Shown here in pieces: positions 8,313-16,944 of a DNA stretch of 64,000 bases (positions are counted from its first letter, which is position 1; each line of letters starts with the position of its first letter). The stretch is from Sphingopyxis yananensis (GTDB lineage: Bacteria > Pseudomonadota > Alphaproteobacteria > Sphingomonadales > Sphingomonadaceae). Under the pieces are notes generated by a model. It did no database searches, was not told the origin of the DNA, and saw only the letters and a program-made list of their open reading frames with translations. Both the position numbers and the translations under genes were made by a program. The stretch spans positions 1-64,000 of the forward strand of contig NZ_JAJEWI010000006.1 of the NCBI RefSeq assembly GCF_020687785.1. Direction: 5' to 3'.

Positions 8313-9164
8313 CTAAGCCTTGGACCAAGCGACCAAAATATGGGCATCTTTTTCCAGCCTTAGCTGACAATCCGTCCCAACCAGCACACATTCCCCCGCG
8401 CCAACGACCATATCATCCACCCAGATCGCCCCCTCCACGGGAATGATGATAATTTGCGTTCCATCTGTTGGGGTTAGGTCCGCGTAGCGGGGGTCCGGCT
8501 TATTCCACGGCCATGTGGTTCCGCTACTCATTTGCGCCAGCGCAAAATGATCATTGGCCAACAATATCCGGTCCGCACCGCGCGCCACATGCTGAATATG
8601 ATGATGCGCAAACGGCTCCGCGCGGGACACGGCCACGCCATCCGCCAAATGCAAATCCCGCGTCCGGCCAAAATCATATAATCGATAGGTCACATCGACA
8701 TTTTGCTGCAACTCGATCAACGACACCCCGGCCCCGATGCAATGAATTGTTCCTGCCGGAATATGAAAAAGCATCCCTTTTTGAACGGGATACCATGTCA
8801 TATGTCGCGCAAGATCGCCGTCCAACGCCGCCCGATGCAAGGCGTCCGCGTCCAATTCCTGTACCGTGCCAATACCAACCACGGCATCAGGCTCTGCATC
8901 CAAAATATACCAGCACTCATCCTTGCCCCCCACAAAGCCGCGCGCCTGCGCCTGTTCGTCATTGGGGTGTACTTGAATGGACAGATTTTCGCGGGTGAAC
9001 AAATATTTAACCAGCAAATCCATGTCGCGGTGCGCAGGCGCGGGAAACCAAATTTCCCCAATCGGCTGCGCCAAGTCGCGGTTCAATGATGCTGAAAATG
9101 GCGCGGGCAGCGCCCTAACGCCCCACGGTTTGTCCACTAGCACCATGTCCAGCTTTTCAGCCAT
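8313..9164 (-). CDS. manA: Class I mannose-6-phosphate isomerase
   Basis: A 283-residue short-form class I phosphomannose isomerase of the cupin superfamily. It interconverts mannose 6-phosphate and fructose 6-phosphate in the cytoplasm. It opens DKPWGVRALPAPF and has GEIWFP, the zinc-site region LSIQVHPNDEQA, and GMLFHIPAGTIHCIGAG, a cupin motif with metal-binding residues. Its length fits the bacterial short form rather than the roughly 400-residue fungal form. It probably supplies GDP-mannose precursors. The start has GAGGCGC about 11 nt upstream. It stands alone on the minus strand, and a long gene-less stretch follows upstream. Confidence 0.88.
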   Translation of the reverse strand: MAEKLDMVLVDKPWGVRALPAPFSASLNRDLAQPIGEIWFPAPAHRDMDLLVKYLFTRENLSIQVHPNDEQAQARGFVGGKDECWYILDAEPDAVVGIGTVQELDADALHRAALDGDLARHMTWYPVQKGMLFHIPAGTIHCIGAGVSLIELQQNVDVTYRLYDFGRTRDLHLADGVAVSRAEPFAHHHIQHVARGADRILLANDHFALAQMSSGTTWPWNKPDPRYADLTPTDGTQIIIIPVEGAIWVDDMVVGAGECVLVGTDCQLRLEKDAHILVAWSKA

Positions 9165-9941
9165 ATACGCTGCGCCTCATTTCCATCTGCTTAGGTCATC
9201 ACCAGATCAGCTCGTCACCATCTGATATCGTCCGCAGCAGTCCCGAATACAAAGTTGCATAGCGAAAGAAAAGTAAAGTCTTCGCTATCCCCCATCGCGT
9301 GACGGCCATTGTGAACGGACATCAAACAGCGCCTGAAACCATATATGCGATCAAGTTTGGCGGACTTCGGTTCAAAGCGCAGGTCAAGACCGCTTGCCTA
9401 CAATTAGACAACGGCGTCCGCTTGCTCCGCTCCCGCGCCTAACACGCACTGCCGTCTGGCCCGATGATTCACCCAAAATATGATGATCACCATGCGACGG
9501 AGTAGGCTGGCCGGATCGGCCTAATCGGCAATGGCACCGTCCGCTATCAATCTTAATCTTTGGCAAGACAGCGAATGATCGACCACAGTAAAAGACTGAT
9601 GACACCAATCCATCAAAAATTTCAGAAACCCACGCTAATCCGCTAAAAACATCATCATATTTCGGGTTTAGAAATAGCTTTGACCCACAAATTTTTCGCC
9701 AGCGCTGCACGGCCGTAATAGAGTGGGAAATGGACAGTTTTTGTCGGTTCCAATCCTATAATATAGTTTTCAATTCATCGCCAATAAAAGTCAGAACATC
9801 TCAAATCAGTTATCATTCTGAAAATGCGTGCAATGTTGAAGATGCATGTTGAGAAAAATTTGAAAATCTAAGCAAGACTCATTTTTTCAAATTCAACAAT
9901 ATAATATATACTATATTATCTAAATAAAAGATTGGATATTT
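9165..9941. other. Gene-less stretch, increasingly AT-rich
   Basis: I see no convincing gene in these 777 bp. The only longer open frame (9384-9710, minus) has no recognisable motif and lies in low-constraint sequence. From about 9740 the DNA becomes very AT-rich, and at 9897-9923 it holds a near-palindromic run of alternating A/T (TATAATATATACTATATTA). That run is close upstream of the small secreted-peptide gene and may be its promoter region. Confidence 0.6.
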
Positions 9942-10139
9942 ATGCGTAAAACTGCACTTCTGGCCGCGACAACTGCTGCATTCCTTATTGCACCTGTTTC
10001 TTTTGCACAAGAAACCCAACCGGAAGCTCCGGCTCCCACCGAACAGCCTACAAATGAAGAACCTGCAGCACCACCTGCGGAAGAACCCGCCCCTGCCCCG
10101 ACCGATGCTCCGGCCCCTGAAGCGCCTGAAGCAGCATAA
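9942..10139 (+). CDS. Small secreted Ala/Pro/Glu-rich peptide
   Basis: A 65-residue protein. The signal peptide is clear (MRKTALLAATTAAFLIAPVS, cleavage after FAQ near residue 23). The mature part is about 42 residues of low-complexity Glu, Pro, Ala and Thr, acidic and probably disordered. Similar tiny acidic Pro-rich periplasmic peptides are common in sphingomonads, but I know of no defined function. An AT-rich promoter-like region lies upstream and a strong terminator 24 bp downstream, so it is a complete one-gene transcription unit, which supports its being real despite its size. The Shine-Dalgarno is weak. Confidence 0.7.
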   Translation: MRKTALLAATTAAFLIAPVSFAQETQPEAPAPTEQPTNEEPAAPPAEEPAPAPTDAPAPEAPEAA

Positions 10140-10162
10140 TCAGACCGACATTTTCCGATACC

Positions 10163-10198
10163 AAAGGAGCGGCAGAGTTAATTTCTGTCGCTCTTTTT
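10163..10198 (+). terminator. Rho-independent terminator of the small secreted-peptide gene
   Basis: A stem of about 14 bp: 10163-10176 pairs with 10184-10197 with one G-T pair and one weak pair, a 7-nt loop GTTAATT, and a T run at 10194-10198. Confidence 0.85.
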
Positions 10199-10288
10199 CT
10201 GCGCCAACATCATGACATATCATTGCGCTCATATGGTATCACGGGGGCACCCCTGCCCGCGAAACCCAAGGCCCCGTGGCCGAATATC

Positions 10289-10492
10289 TCAGGCAGACAA
10301 CTCGGGGCCCGACGGCGTACGATCTTCACGATTGGCGCGATTCTTCTCGCTATCCCGCAGCCGCTCCCCCATCGTGCGCCAAGCCTTTTCCGCCCGCAAA
10401 CAGCGATCCCGTACATTGGGCAGCGAGGCCGCCTTAGCGTCACGCGCACTTTCCACGGCTCGCTCGAAATAAAATTCGCTCGTGAACGCCAT
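10289..10492 (-). CDS. Small conserved hypothetical protein
   Basis: A 67-residue soluble, strongly helical, charged protein beginning MAFTSEFYFERAVESARDA, with a helix RCLRAEKAWRTMGERLR. I recall short proteins of this shape as common in sphingomonads, but no function is known to me. Start 10492 is preferred because AAGGAA lies 7 nt upstream; an upstream Met would add 11 residues. No transmembrane segment or cysteine motif is seen. Confidence 0.6.
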   Translation of the reverse strand: MAFTSEFYFERAVESARDAKAASLPNVRDRCLRAEKAWRTMGERLRDSEKNRANREDRTPSGPELSA

Positions 10493-10830
10493 GGAATATT
10501 CCTTTTTAGTAAATGCTGCGGGCAACGGACCTCAATTCAGTCCAGCTCTCGCCAATGATCGCGGCCAAAAACGCGTAATAAGTACGTTTTCGCAACGACG
10601 GCTGCTTTATTCCAGCTTTCTGCAGGGCCTCCGAGGTGAGGCATCCAACCCATAAGGCTCGGCCTTGGTTGGAACGCCAGCGGGGCATCATAGCTCACCA
10701 CCCAAAGCGACGACGCCCTAGGAGCGGTGTTCCCGTCATTTCCAGATGAACAGCCAAGCGTCCATCTGGAAACATCTTACCGACTAAGCCACCAAGAACA
10801 GTTTATCGCCTTGCTGACCACAGATCGGGA
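10493..10830. other. Intergenic stretch with an inverted repeat
   Basis: No confident gene. A 61-codon minus-strand frame (10506-10691) is possible but has no recognisable features. A perfect 10-bp inverted repeat TTTCCAGATG/CATCTGGAAA (10739-10748 and 10763-10772, 14-nt loop) lies downstream of the cold-shock gene and may act as a transcript-end hairpin, though no T run follows. Confidence 0.5.
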
Positions 10831-11037
10831 TCAGGCCTGAGCCAGATTAACGGCGGACGATTTTCCGCGCTGATCCGTTTCAACGTCATAACTGACGCGC
10901 TGTTCCTTTTGGAGCGTCGCAAAGCCTGCACGTTCGACAGCACTGATATGAACGAAGCTATCGGTTCCGCCGTCTTCTGGTGCAATAAAGCCATAGCCCT
11001 TGTCGGCATTGAAAAATTTTACGGTGCCAATTGGCAT
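10831..11037 (-). CDS. CspA-family cold-shock / RNA-chaperone protein
   Basis: A 68-residue single OB-fold cold-shock domain: MPIGTVKFFNADKGYGFI carries the RNP1 motif KGYGFI, and DSFVHISAVERAG carries RNP2 (FVHIS). It ends QRGKSSAVNLA. These proteins bind single-stranded nucleic acid and melt RNA secondary structure in the cytoplasm, often under cold or stationary-phase control. The start was set at 11037 because AAAGGAA then sits 7 nt upstream; the ATG at 11043 would overlap that site. The gene is on its own. Confidence 0.93.
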   Translation of the reverse strand: MPIGTVKFFNADKGYGFIAPEDGGTDSFVHISAVERAGFATLQKEQRVSYDVETDQRGKSSAVNLAQA

Positions 11038-11592
11038 AAGCATTTCCTTTCAAGAAAACACGAGTATCCACCGGCAAAATCACCGGTAGAGCTGGTAGCG
11101 CAATACGAGAAAAGGAAGATCAGCCCGAAAGCATTCAAGTCCGTCGAAGGCGACGTTAGCATCAACAAGATGAACGTTATTATAAAATAAGTCAAGCACA
11201 GCGCCAACCAGCCAGCAAAAAATGCCAGATGGATTGCCAACCCTCTCAGCATAACTACCATCTAAAACAATATTCTTGCGCATTTAACATCTTAGCCCTG
11301 CTTTCCGCGCAGCTAAAAATGACCCATCGCACAATTCATCGGTGCACCAGATGTTGCCGCGCCCTTCCACCATAATTGGCCCTTGCGGAACGATATCGGG
11401 GTGGCCACGGGCCGTCTGATGCATGGCACCATTGCCCGGGACCAACAGCCAACAGAAGCTCAACCAAAATTTGTCGTGACCCATCCATTATATGCTATTG
11501 TCATTTCCAAGGCCGCCCAGTTGAAACATTGATCAAAGTCAATGAAGCCGTGGATTTTTCAGTTAATCTGTTTGCCACATAGGAGGAACCCC
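11038..11592. other. Intergenic stretch containing the usp promoter
   Basis: No gene could be supported in these 555 bp. Two minus-strand frames (11019-11261 and 11284-11484) contain hydrophobic or cysteine-bearing stretches but no family match. An FNR/FixK-like box lies at 11529-11542. Confidence 0.5.
11529..11542 (+). promoter_or_regulatory. FNR/FixK-type box upstream of the universal stress protein gene
   Basis: TTGATCAAAGTCAA matches the TTGA-N6-TCAA core exactly and the TTGAT-N4-ATCAA consensus in 9 of 10 positions. It ends 50 bp upstream of the usp start codon. FNR/FixK proteins activate genes at low oxygen, and usp genes are frequent members of such regulons. The site is seen; its use is inference. 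Confidence 0.55.
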
Positions 11593-12402
11593 ATGCGTAA
11601 TATTCTCATTCACGCCGACCAGACTTCCGCCATGACAGGTCGAACGGAGACTGCCCTTGAAATAGGGCGTCGCTGTGGATCGCATTTACACTTCTTAATC
11701 AGTTCGCCATATCAACATTTTATCGCCAGCGACCCGTTTGGCGGAATTTATCTGGCGCGCGAACAATTGGCGATGGCGCAAATGCGCGACGCAGAGCTTG
11801 AAAAGTCATTGAGCGCCCAGCTAAGCTTAAACGAAGTTCCATGGGATATTAGCATCGCCGAAGGAATGGCCCTTAGCAGCCTGTCCCAATATGCGTCGCT
11901 GTCCGACTTGGTTATCGTATCGCTGGGCGGCCGCGACCAACGCGGACGCGCCGAATGGACCCTTGCGGCGGATCTGACGATGACGGTGCCCGTACCGGTT
12001 CTGGCCTTGCCAAGTGAGAGCAAACTGATTGACCTCGACGCACCGATCATGATTGCCTGGAATGGAAGCCCTCAGGCCGCAAAAGCTCTACGCTCTGCGG
12101 TGCCATTAATCCGCCATTCTCAAAAAGTTGTTATGGTTCAAATAGGATCCGATGATCAGGGGATCGCAGCGGAGGACGCCCTGAAATATCTGTCTCGGCA
12201 TGATATTCACGCCGAATTACGCCAAATTGACGCCAGCGATGACAAGGCCGCCGATCTGCTGACGAAGGCAGCGCAGGAGATCAAACCCGGACTGATCGTG
12301 ATGGGTGTTTTTGGCCGATCCATGCTGCGTGAGACGCTGTTTGGCGGCGTGACACGCACCTTGCTGGAAGAGTCCCCCGCCCCCCTACTCTTGGCCCACT
12401 GA
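11593..12402 (+). CDS. Universal stress protein, tandem UspA domains
   Basis: A 269-residue cytoplasmic protein with two UspA-like domains. The first (MRNILIHADQTSAMTGRTET onward, about 1-140) is less canonical. The second (about 145-269) has PIMIAWNGSPQAAKALRSA and the nucleotide-binding-type GxFGRSMLRETLFGGVTRTL segment. Tandem Usp proteins support survival in stationary phase, low oxygen or oxidative stress; ATP binding of the second domain is likely. The start has a strong AGGAGGA 5-6 nt upstream. An FNR/FixK-like site about 50 bp upstream suggests induction at low oxygen. Confidence 0.88.
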   Translation: MRNILIHADQTSAMTGRTETALEIGRRCGSHLHFLISSPYQHFIASDPFGGIYLAREQLAMAQMRDAELEKSLSAQLSLNEVPWDISIAEGMALSSLSQYASLSDLVIVSLGGRDQRGRAEWTLAADLTMTVPVPVLALPSESKLIDLDAPIMIAWNGSPQAAKALRSAVPLIRHSQKVVMVQIGSDDQGIAAEDALKYLSRHDIHAELRQIDASDDKAADLLTKAAQEIKPGLIVMGVFGRSMLRETLFGGVTRTLLEESPAPLLLAH

Positions 12403-12408
12403 TGGGAA

Positions 12409-12430
12409 GGGCGGGACATCACACCCGCCC
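12409..12430 (+). terminator. GC-rich hairpin after usp
   Basis: GGGCGGG (12409-12415) pairs perfectly with CCCGCCC (12424-12430) around an 8-nt loop, starting 7 bp after the stop codon. It lacks a T run, so it may be a pause or a 3' stability hairpin rather than a full terminator. Confidence 0.5.
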
Positions 12431-12619
12431 CGTCCGACACTAAACCGCTCGTCAAGTCGGTGGGGCTATCCATGCGGCGCGTGCATTCGGCGGCGACCCA
12501 TGTGCCGGTTTCACATCCAGCCTTACGCCCTGTCAGGCCGATGGGGCGTTCGGGGAAAATATCGGGGCAGCTATAGCTCAGTCGATCAGCAATATGGAAT
12601 GCGTTTCACCGCATGTCCA

Positions 12620-12668
12620 AAAAAGTCTGGCAACCCGTTCCATTGTGGTTCGGCCTGCCAGACTTTTT
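12620..12668. terminator. Bidirectional terminator between usp and the STN TonB receptor
   Basis: A 13-bp perfect stem AAAAAGTCTGGCA (12620-12632) with TGCCAGACTTTTT (12656-12668) encloses a 23-nt loop. Flanking A and T runs allow use on both strands: the minus strand for the receptor gene ending at 12706, the plus strand for usp. The surrounding 12431-12705 holds no gene. Confidence 0.85.
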
Positions 12669-12705
12669 GATATCCTTCACCAGAGGATTTATCTCTCGCG
12701 GCTCC

Positions 12706-15700
12706 TTAGAATTTCAACGCCCCGCTAAACCCGATGATGCGCGGGTCTGGCGTGAAGACATTGGTCGTCAGGCCATTATCGTCGCTGTTCACATGATAAC
12801 CGGTGATCGGAACCTTGTTGAACAGGTTTTTCACATAAAGCTGAAATGCCACATCCGACTGCGGACGCGCCAGCGTGACGGCGACGTTGACATTGTCCCA
12901 CGCCCGAAGCCTGTCAAATTCGCTATTATAGACGCGGCCAAAGCTTTTGGATTTGCGATAATAGTCGCCGCGAAATGTCAGTTCCCAATCCCCCTTGTCC
13001 AGCAAGAAGCTATATTGCGCGCCAATATTCACGGTCAGGCGCGGCGCATTGGGCATTTCATTGCCCTCAAGCGGCGCATAAAATCCGCGCCCACCGTTGG
13101 GAGCGCCGCTGGTTCCGCCAATCCAAGCATCAGGATTGGCTGGGTCGTAAGGCACCAATGCCCCGACCTTTGTCGGATCATAGGGAGCCAATGGATCATA
13201 AGTGAACATCCCATAAAGGCTCTGCGGGAATGGCTTCCAGTAATTAAGCGACGGAACCTTCGTCTCCCTACTCGGATTCCAACTGCCGTAACGATCGCCT
13301 CCGGGGCATAGGGTGCTGAGCACCAGCGCATCCCCTCCCTTGATCAATATCTGCTCAACCAAGGCCTTCGGCGCGATGCAATTGGACGGAACCTGCAACC
13401 AAGGCCGCAGCACCACCCAATCGGGGTTCCCCTGCGTGCGGTTCATCACGTCAATGGACTGCGCGCCCTTGCCCAGCCGTGTTTTGAGATAACCCAAATT
13501 GCCGTCCATCCGAAACGCGCGCGAGGGACGCCACGCGGCCTCTAGCTCTAGCCCCCAAGCCGTCGCATCAAAATTTTCGTTATAGGCAATGCGATCAACG
13601 ATCTGAGAAACCTGAAAATCTTTATAATCATAGAAGAAGCCGGTGGTGTTCAATGTGAACCGTCCGCCGTTGAAGCTATGCTTCATACCCACTTCAAACG
13701 CATGGACATATTCTGGACGAAAAGTTTGCGGTAAGAATTGAAACTGCACCACGGCAGGATTAAAATCAATTCTCGGCGGGTTAACGCCGCCACCTTTATA
13801 CCCACGGGATATCGATGTATAAATCAAGCTATCATCGGTAAAAGTGACGTCCGGCTTCCAATCCAACACCACTCTTCCGGTAAACTCACCCCAAGACAGG
13901 ATAATATCATCCTGAGCGGGATAACCGCTGTTAACGCGTCCACCCGTTTTATCACCGATATATTGAGCCCCTTCTGGTGAATCGGGTCCACCATTTTTGT
14001 CGACATCGGGATTCTTACGTCCTCCGCCCAACAACAATTGACTGGGAACTTGATCGGCGCGCTTCTTATCCTTTGTATAGCGACCACCAATAGTTAACTT
14101 CAGCTCGTCGTTAATATTCCAATAAATCTCACCGAACAAAGCCCGTGATTTAATACGAACCCCATTTTGACTTAAAAAATAATTGTGCCCCTGATTGTTC
14201 ACATTATCTATCGGGTTTGGATCAACATAGGGACATTCATGCCCCTCATATCCCAGCGTACTGCTGCACGGATGCAATGCGTGCCCATAAACAGGAAGAG
14301 ACCCGAAAAATGGTGCCGTTCCGATAGTCGGAAGCCTCGCATACCCCCATTGCGTAATATAGGTAAACATATTATTAAACACATAATAATTATCTTGCGA
14401 TTTAAAGTCGAGATAATTCGCGCCAGCTAGAAAATTCAACGCACCGTCAAAACTGGACTGCAAACGGAATTCCTGAGACCATTGCCGATTCCTCGAATGA
14501 CTTAAGTCTGCTGAAACCATACGGTCCGAGCAGCCAAGCTGTGGATCACAATAAATTCCACCCGGAGTTGGCCCCGGATATTGTTCTGTATCAACCAGCC
14601 TAGTCCCGCTTATGTAAAATGGGTCATGAGTGGTATCCGTAAATATCCCTGCTTTGGTTAGAAATCGGTTATAATCCTGCGAGGAATAGAAGCGATCACT
14701 CGAATAGGCCGTCTGGGAAATAAATTGTAATGATTCAGATGGCTTAAATTCCCAGTTGAACTGAACGACATCATTTTGAGCGCGGAAGATCGGGTCCCAG
14801 TTAGATTCAATTTCTCGCAAATTTTTAGACTGCATACCATCGCTCATTGCATTGGTGATGATGGGAAATTTCATCGTTCCGCCAGCTATACTCGGCCTTG
14901 GAACATATCCGCCAAGTGATATCGAATTACTCGGATAGTATAGATAAACAAGCGCATTTCCATTCGGCTTTCCAAAGGCGGCATCATCATAGAGGGATCC
15001 CGGTAGGCATCCTTGACCAATACGCGCCCGAAGAGCCTTATCTGTGATTGTTACGCTTCCAACTTGCGATGCGCCCGGATCGGTGGTGCACAATTGCTTG
15101 GTGGACCGCGCCCGATTGTCATCCTCTTCAAAATGCTGCCAAATCACATTGGCCTTAAATCTCTCGCTCGGTTCCCATGCCAGCGTGGCGCGGGTCGACC
15201 ACAGGTCACGGCCATTGATGCGCGTTCCAAAAAAGCTGTTATAATCAAACCCATCGCGCTTGGTCATCGTTCCCGCGACGCGGAAACCCAAAGTGTCGCC
15301 AAGGGGAATGTTCAGCATCCCGCTCAATCGTCGGGTTTTATAACTGCCCGTCTCTCCTTTGACGGAACCCTTGAATTCCGGCTCCGGCATCGCGGGCAAT
15401 ATATTCACCACACCCGCCGTTGCGTTGCGGCCATAAAGTGTGCCTTGCGGCCCGCGCAGTATCTCCACGCGGTTGAGGTCAAAAAATTCCGCTTCAAACA
15501 AACGGTTACGGACCAACGGCGTGGAGTTAAAGCTGATCGCCACGGCGGGGTCGCTGGACGCCGAAATGGACTGTGTACCAATGCCGCGAATGGTGAAATT
15601 ATACATAGAAAAATTGGTTTTGCTGAAACTGACATTCGGCACAGCGCGCAGCAATTCTGATCCACCCTCAATCTTCAAATCATCCATCGCCCGTGCCGAC

Positions 15701-16182
15701 AGCGCCGTCATCGCAATGGGCACGTCGATCATCTTTTCTTCTTTTCGCTGGGCCGTGACGATGATTTCATCATACACTGGCGCGCGCGCCTCTGGCTCCG
15801 TTGCCACCGCTTGAACGGCCGCGAATGCGACAGGCGCAGCGGATGTCACGGCGCCAGCAGCCTGAACCTTGATCACAAAGGTTTCCGGCCCGCTTTTACT
15901 GAAGGTTAACCCCGTATCACGCAGCATTTCCCGCAAGGCTTGCTCGACGGTATATTCCCCAACCAACCGGTTGGATTTTCGCCCCTTTGCGGCACGATCT
16001 GTTACCAAAACTTGCACATGCGCCGTCCGCGCCAATTGCGATGCAGCATCCTTCACGGCCATGGACGGAACATTAAAGGACCGAGCCTGCTGCGCCATAG
16101 CGGGCATGGCGGCCATCGATGATATCACCGCTACGCTCGACAATAATATAGTGCGCGCATCGCGCAGATGGTAACTCGACAT
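12706..16182 (-). CDS. TonB-dependent receptor with N-terminal STN signalling domain (FecA type)
   Basis: A large 1158-residue transducer-type receptor. Residues 1-31 are a signal peptide ending in AMAQQ. Residues about 35-105 are an STN (secretin/TonB short N-terminal) domain that would contact the periplasmic part of a FecR protein. A TonB-box-like DEIIVTAQRKEE follows near residue 138, then the plug with IRGIGTQSISASSDPAVAI and VEILRGPQGTLYGRNATAGV, then a long barrel ending in a conserved aromatic (LKF). It is divergent from an ECF sigma/FecR pair, the standard genetic arrangement for cell-surface signalling. The ligand is unknown; the neighbouring porin and amidohydrolase suggest an organic substrate rather than only iron, but that is inference. 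The start ATG 16182 lies in the divergent promoter. Confidence 0.93.
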   Translation of the reverse strand: MSSYHLRDARTILLSSVAVISSMAAMPAMAQQARSFNVPSMAVKDAASQLARTAHVQVLVTDRAAKGRKSNRLVGEYTVEQALREMLRDTGLTFSKSGPETFVIKVQAAGAVTSAAPVAFAAVQAVATEPEARAPVYDEIIVTAQRKEEKMIDVPIAMTALSARAMDDLKIEGGSELLRAVPNVSFSKTNFSMYNFTIRGIGTQSISASSDPAVAISFNSTPLVRNRLFEAEFFDLNRVEILRGPQGTLYGRNATAGVVNILPAMPEPEFKGSVKGETGSYKTRRLSGMLNIPLGDTLGFRVAGTMTKRDGFDYNSFFGTRINGRDLWSTRATLAWEPSERFKANVIWQHFEEDDNRARSTKQLCTTDPGASQVGSVTITDKALRARIGQGCLPGSLYDDAAFGKPNGNALVYLYYPSNSISLGGYVPRPSIAGGTMKFPIITNAMSDGMQSKNLREIESNWDPIFRAQNDVVQFNWEFKPSESLQFISQTAYSSDRFYSSQDYNRFLTKAGIFTDTTHDPFYISGTRLVDTEQYPGPTPGGIYCDPQLGCSDRMVSADLSHSRNRQWSQEFRLQSSFDGALNFLAGANYLDFKSQDNYYVFNNMFTYITQWGYARLPTIGTAPFFGSLPVYGHALHPCSSTLGYEGHECPYVDPNPIDNVNNQGHNYFLSQNGVRIKSRALFGEIYWNINDELKLTIGGRYTKDKKRADQVPSQLLLGGGRKNPDVDKNGGPDSPEGAQYIGDKTGGRVNSGYPAQDDIILSWGEFTGRVVLDWKPDVTFTDDSLIYTSISRGYKGGGVNPPRIDFNPAVVQFQFLPQTFRPEYVHAFEVGMKHSFNGGRFTLNTTGFFYDYKDFQVSQIVDRIAYNENFDATAWGLELEAAWRPSRAFRMDGNLGYLKTRLGKGAQSIDVMNRTQGNPDWVVLRPWLQVPSNCIAPKALVEQILIKGGDALVLSTLCPGGDRYGSWNPSRETKVPSLNYWKPFPQSLYGMFTYDPLAPYDPTKVGALVPYDPANPDAWIGGTSGAPNGGRGFYAPLEGNEMPNAPRLTVNIGAQYSFLLDKGDWELTFRGDYYRKSKSFGRVYNSEFDRLRAWDNVNVAVTLARPQSDVAFQLYVKNLFNKVPITGYHVNSDDNGLTTNVFTPDPRIIGFSGALKF

Positions 16183-16202
16183 AGTGGCCCCCTACCCTTG
16201 AT

Positions 16203-16221
16203 ATTCGGTAATTTTCCGAAT
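16203..16221. promoter_or_regulatory. Candidate operator between the STN receptor and the sigma-factor gene
   Basis: A perfect inverted repeat ATTCGG-N7-CCGAAT at 16203-16221 lies 21-39 bp upstream of the receptor start codon in the divergent intergenic region. The ligand is unknown. Confidence 0.3.
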
Positions 16222-16362
16222 TTTCAGCTTTCACCACTCAAGACAATCCAATTCACCATTTCCTTATTTAACTCTTTCCAAAAACAATTCATAAAATTTA
16301 ATAAGGAAAGATGTTCGTCGATTGTCTTTATTGAAAACAGCAATTTTAATTGGGGGCCGACA

Positions 16363-16944
16363 TTGCAAGATGTTCGGAAATATCATGAGGTGGCGACATG
16401 GGTTGCGCAGGAAATTCTGCCCTTCGAACCCCTTGTCCGCCTTTGGTTAGCACGAGCGGGAGCAAACCCCGCCGATGCTGATGATTTGATTCAAGAGGCT
16501 TATTGCAAAATAATGGATGCTTTCCCCACCACGCAAATTGACAGGCCGCCGGCCTTTTTCTTTCAAATCACGCGCAATTTGTTTCGAAACCAGCGCCATC
16601 GCAACCGGATTATACGCATTGAATCCGGCGTCGATTTCGAGCAATTATTGTTAATCGACGATGCACCCAGCGCCGAAAATATGATCGCCGACCGACAAGA
16701 ATTTGCGCGGCTCCGCGCGCTGATCGCCACAATGCCCCACAGATGCAGGCAGATTTTCGAAATGCGCAAGATCGAGGGTTTATCACAAAAGGAGATTGCG
16801 GCCCGTCTGAACATCTCAGAAAATATTGTGGAAAATGATAGCGTGAAAGCTATTCGCTTTCTGGTGTCCGCTCTTCGCGACCAAGGCAGCCAATTCGCTC
16901 AAAATTATGAAGCCAAGCGCCAAGCCCGCGCAGGAACGAAATGA
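16363..16944 (+). CDS. ECF RNA polymerase sigma factor (FecI-like)
   Basis: A 193-residue ECF sigma factor. Region 2 spans about residues 20-80, with the core-binding segment DADDLIQEAYCKI and the -10 recognition helix up to RNLFRNQRHR. Region 4 spans about 115-172, with LIATMPHRCRQIFEMRKIEG and the helix-turn-helix GLSQKEIAARLNIS. The frame is open upstream to 16168 but that would overlap the divergent receptor gene. I chose TTG 16363 because GGGGG sits about 6 nt upstream and the length then fits the family. The stop overlaps the FecR start (ATGA), so the pair is translationally coupled. It probably directs transcription of the divergent receptor gene when the ligand-loaded receptor signals through FecR. 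Confidence 0.87.
   Translation: MQDVRKYHEVATWVAQEILPFEPLVRLWLARAGANPADADDLIQEAYCKIMDAFPTTQIDRPPAFFFQITRNLFRNQRHRNRIIRIESGVDFEQLLLIDDAPSAENMIADRQEFARLRALIATMPHRCRQIFEMRKIEGLSQKEIAARLNISENIVENDSVKAIRFLVSALRDQGSQFAQNYEAKRQARAGTK

Noticed and set aside
9384-9710. 108-codon minus-strand frame
   Set aside because: No motif, no Shine-Dalgarno of note, and located in a gene-less AT-rich region.
10506-10691. 61-codon minus-strand frame beginning MMPRWRSNQGR
   Set aside because: Possible but without a recognised family or convincing ribosome-binding site; left out as a gene.
11284-11484. Minus-strand frame ending with CDGSF, considered as a CDGSH iron-sulfur protein
   Set aside because: The remaining cluster residues (CxC-x2-S/T-x3-P-x-C-D-G) are missing, so the resemblance is coincidental.
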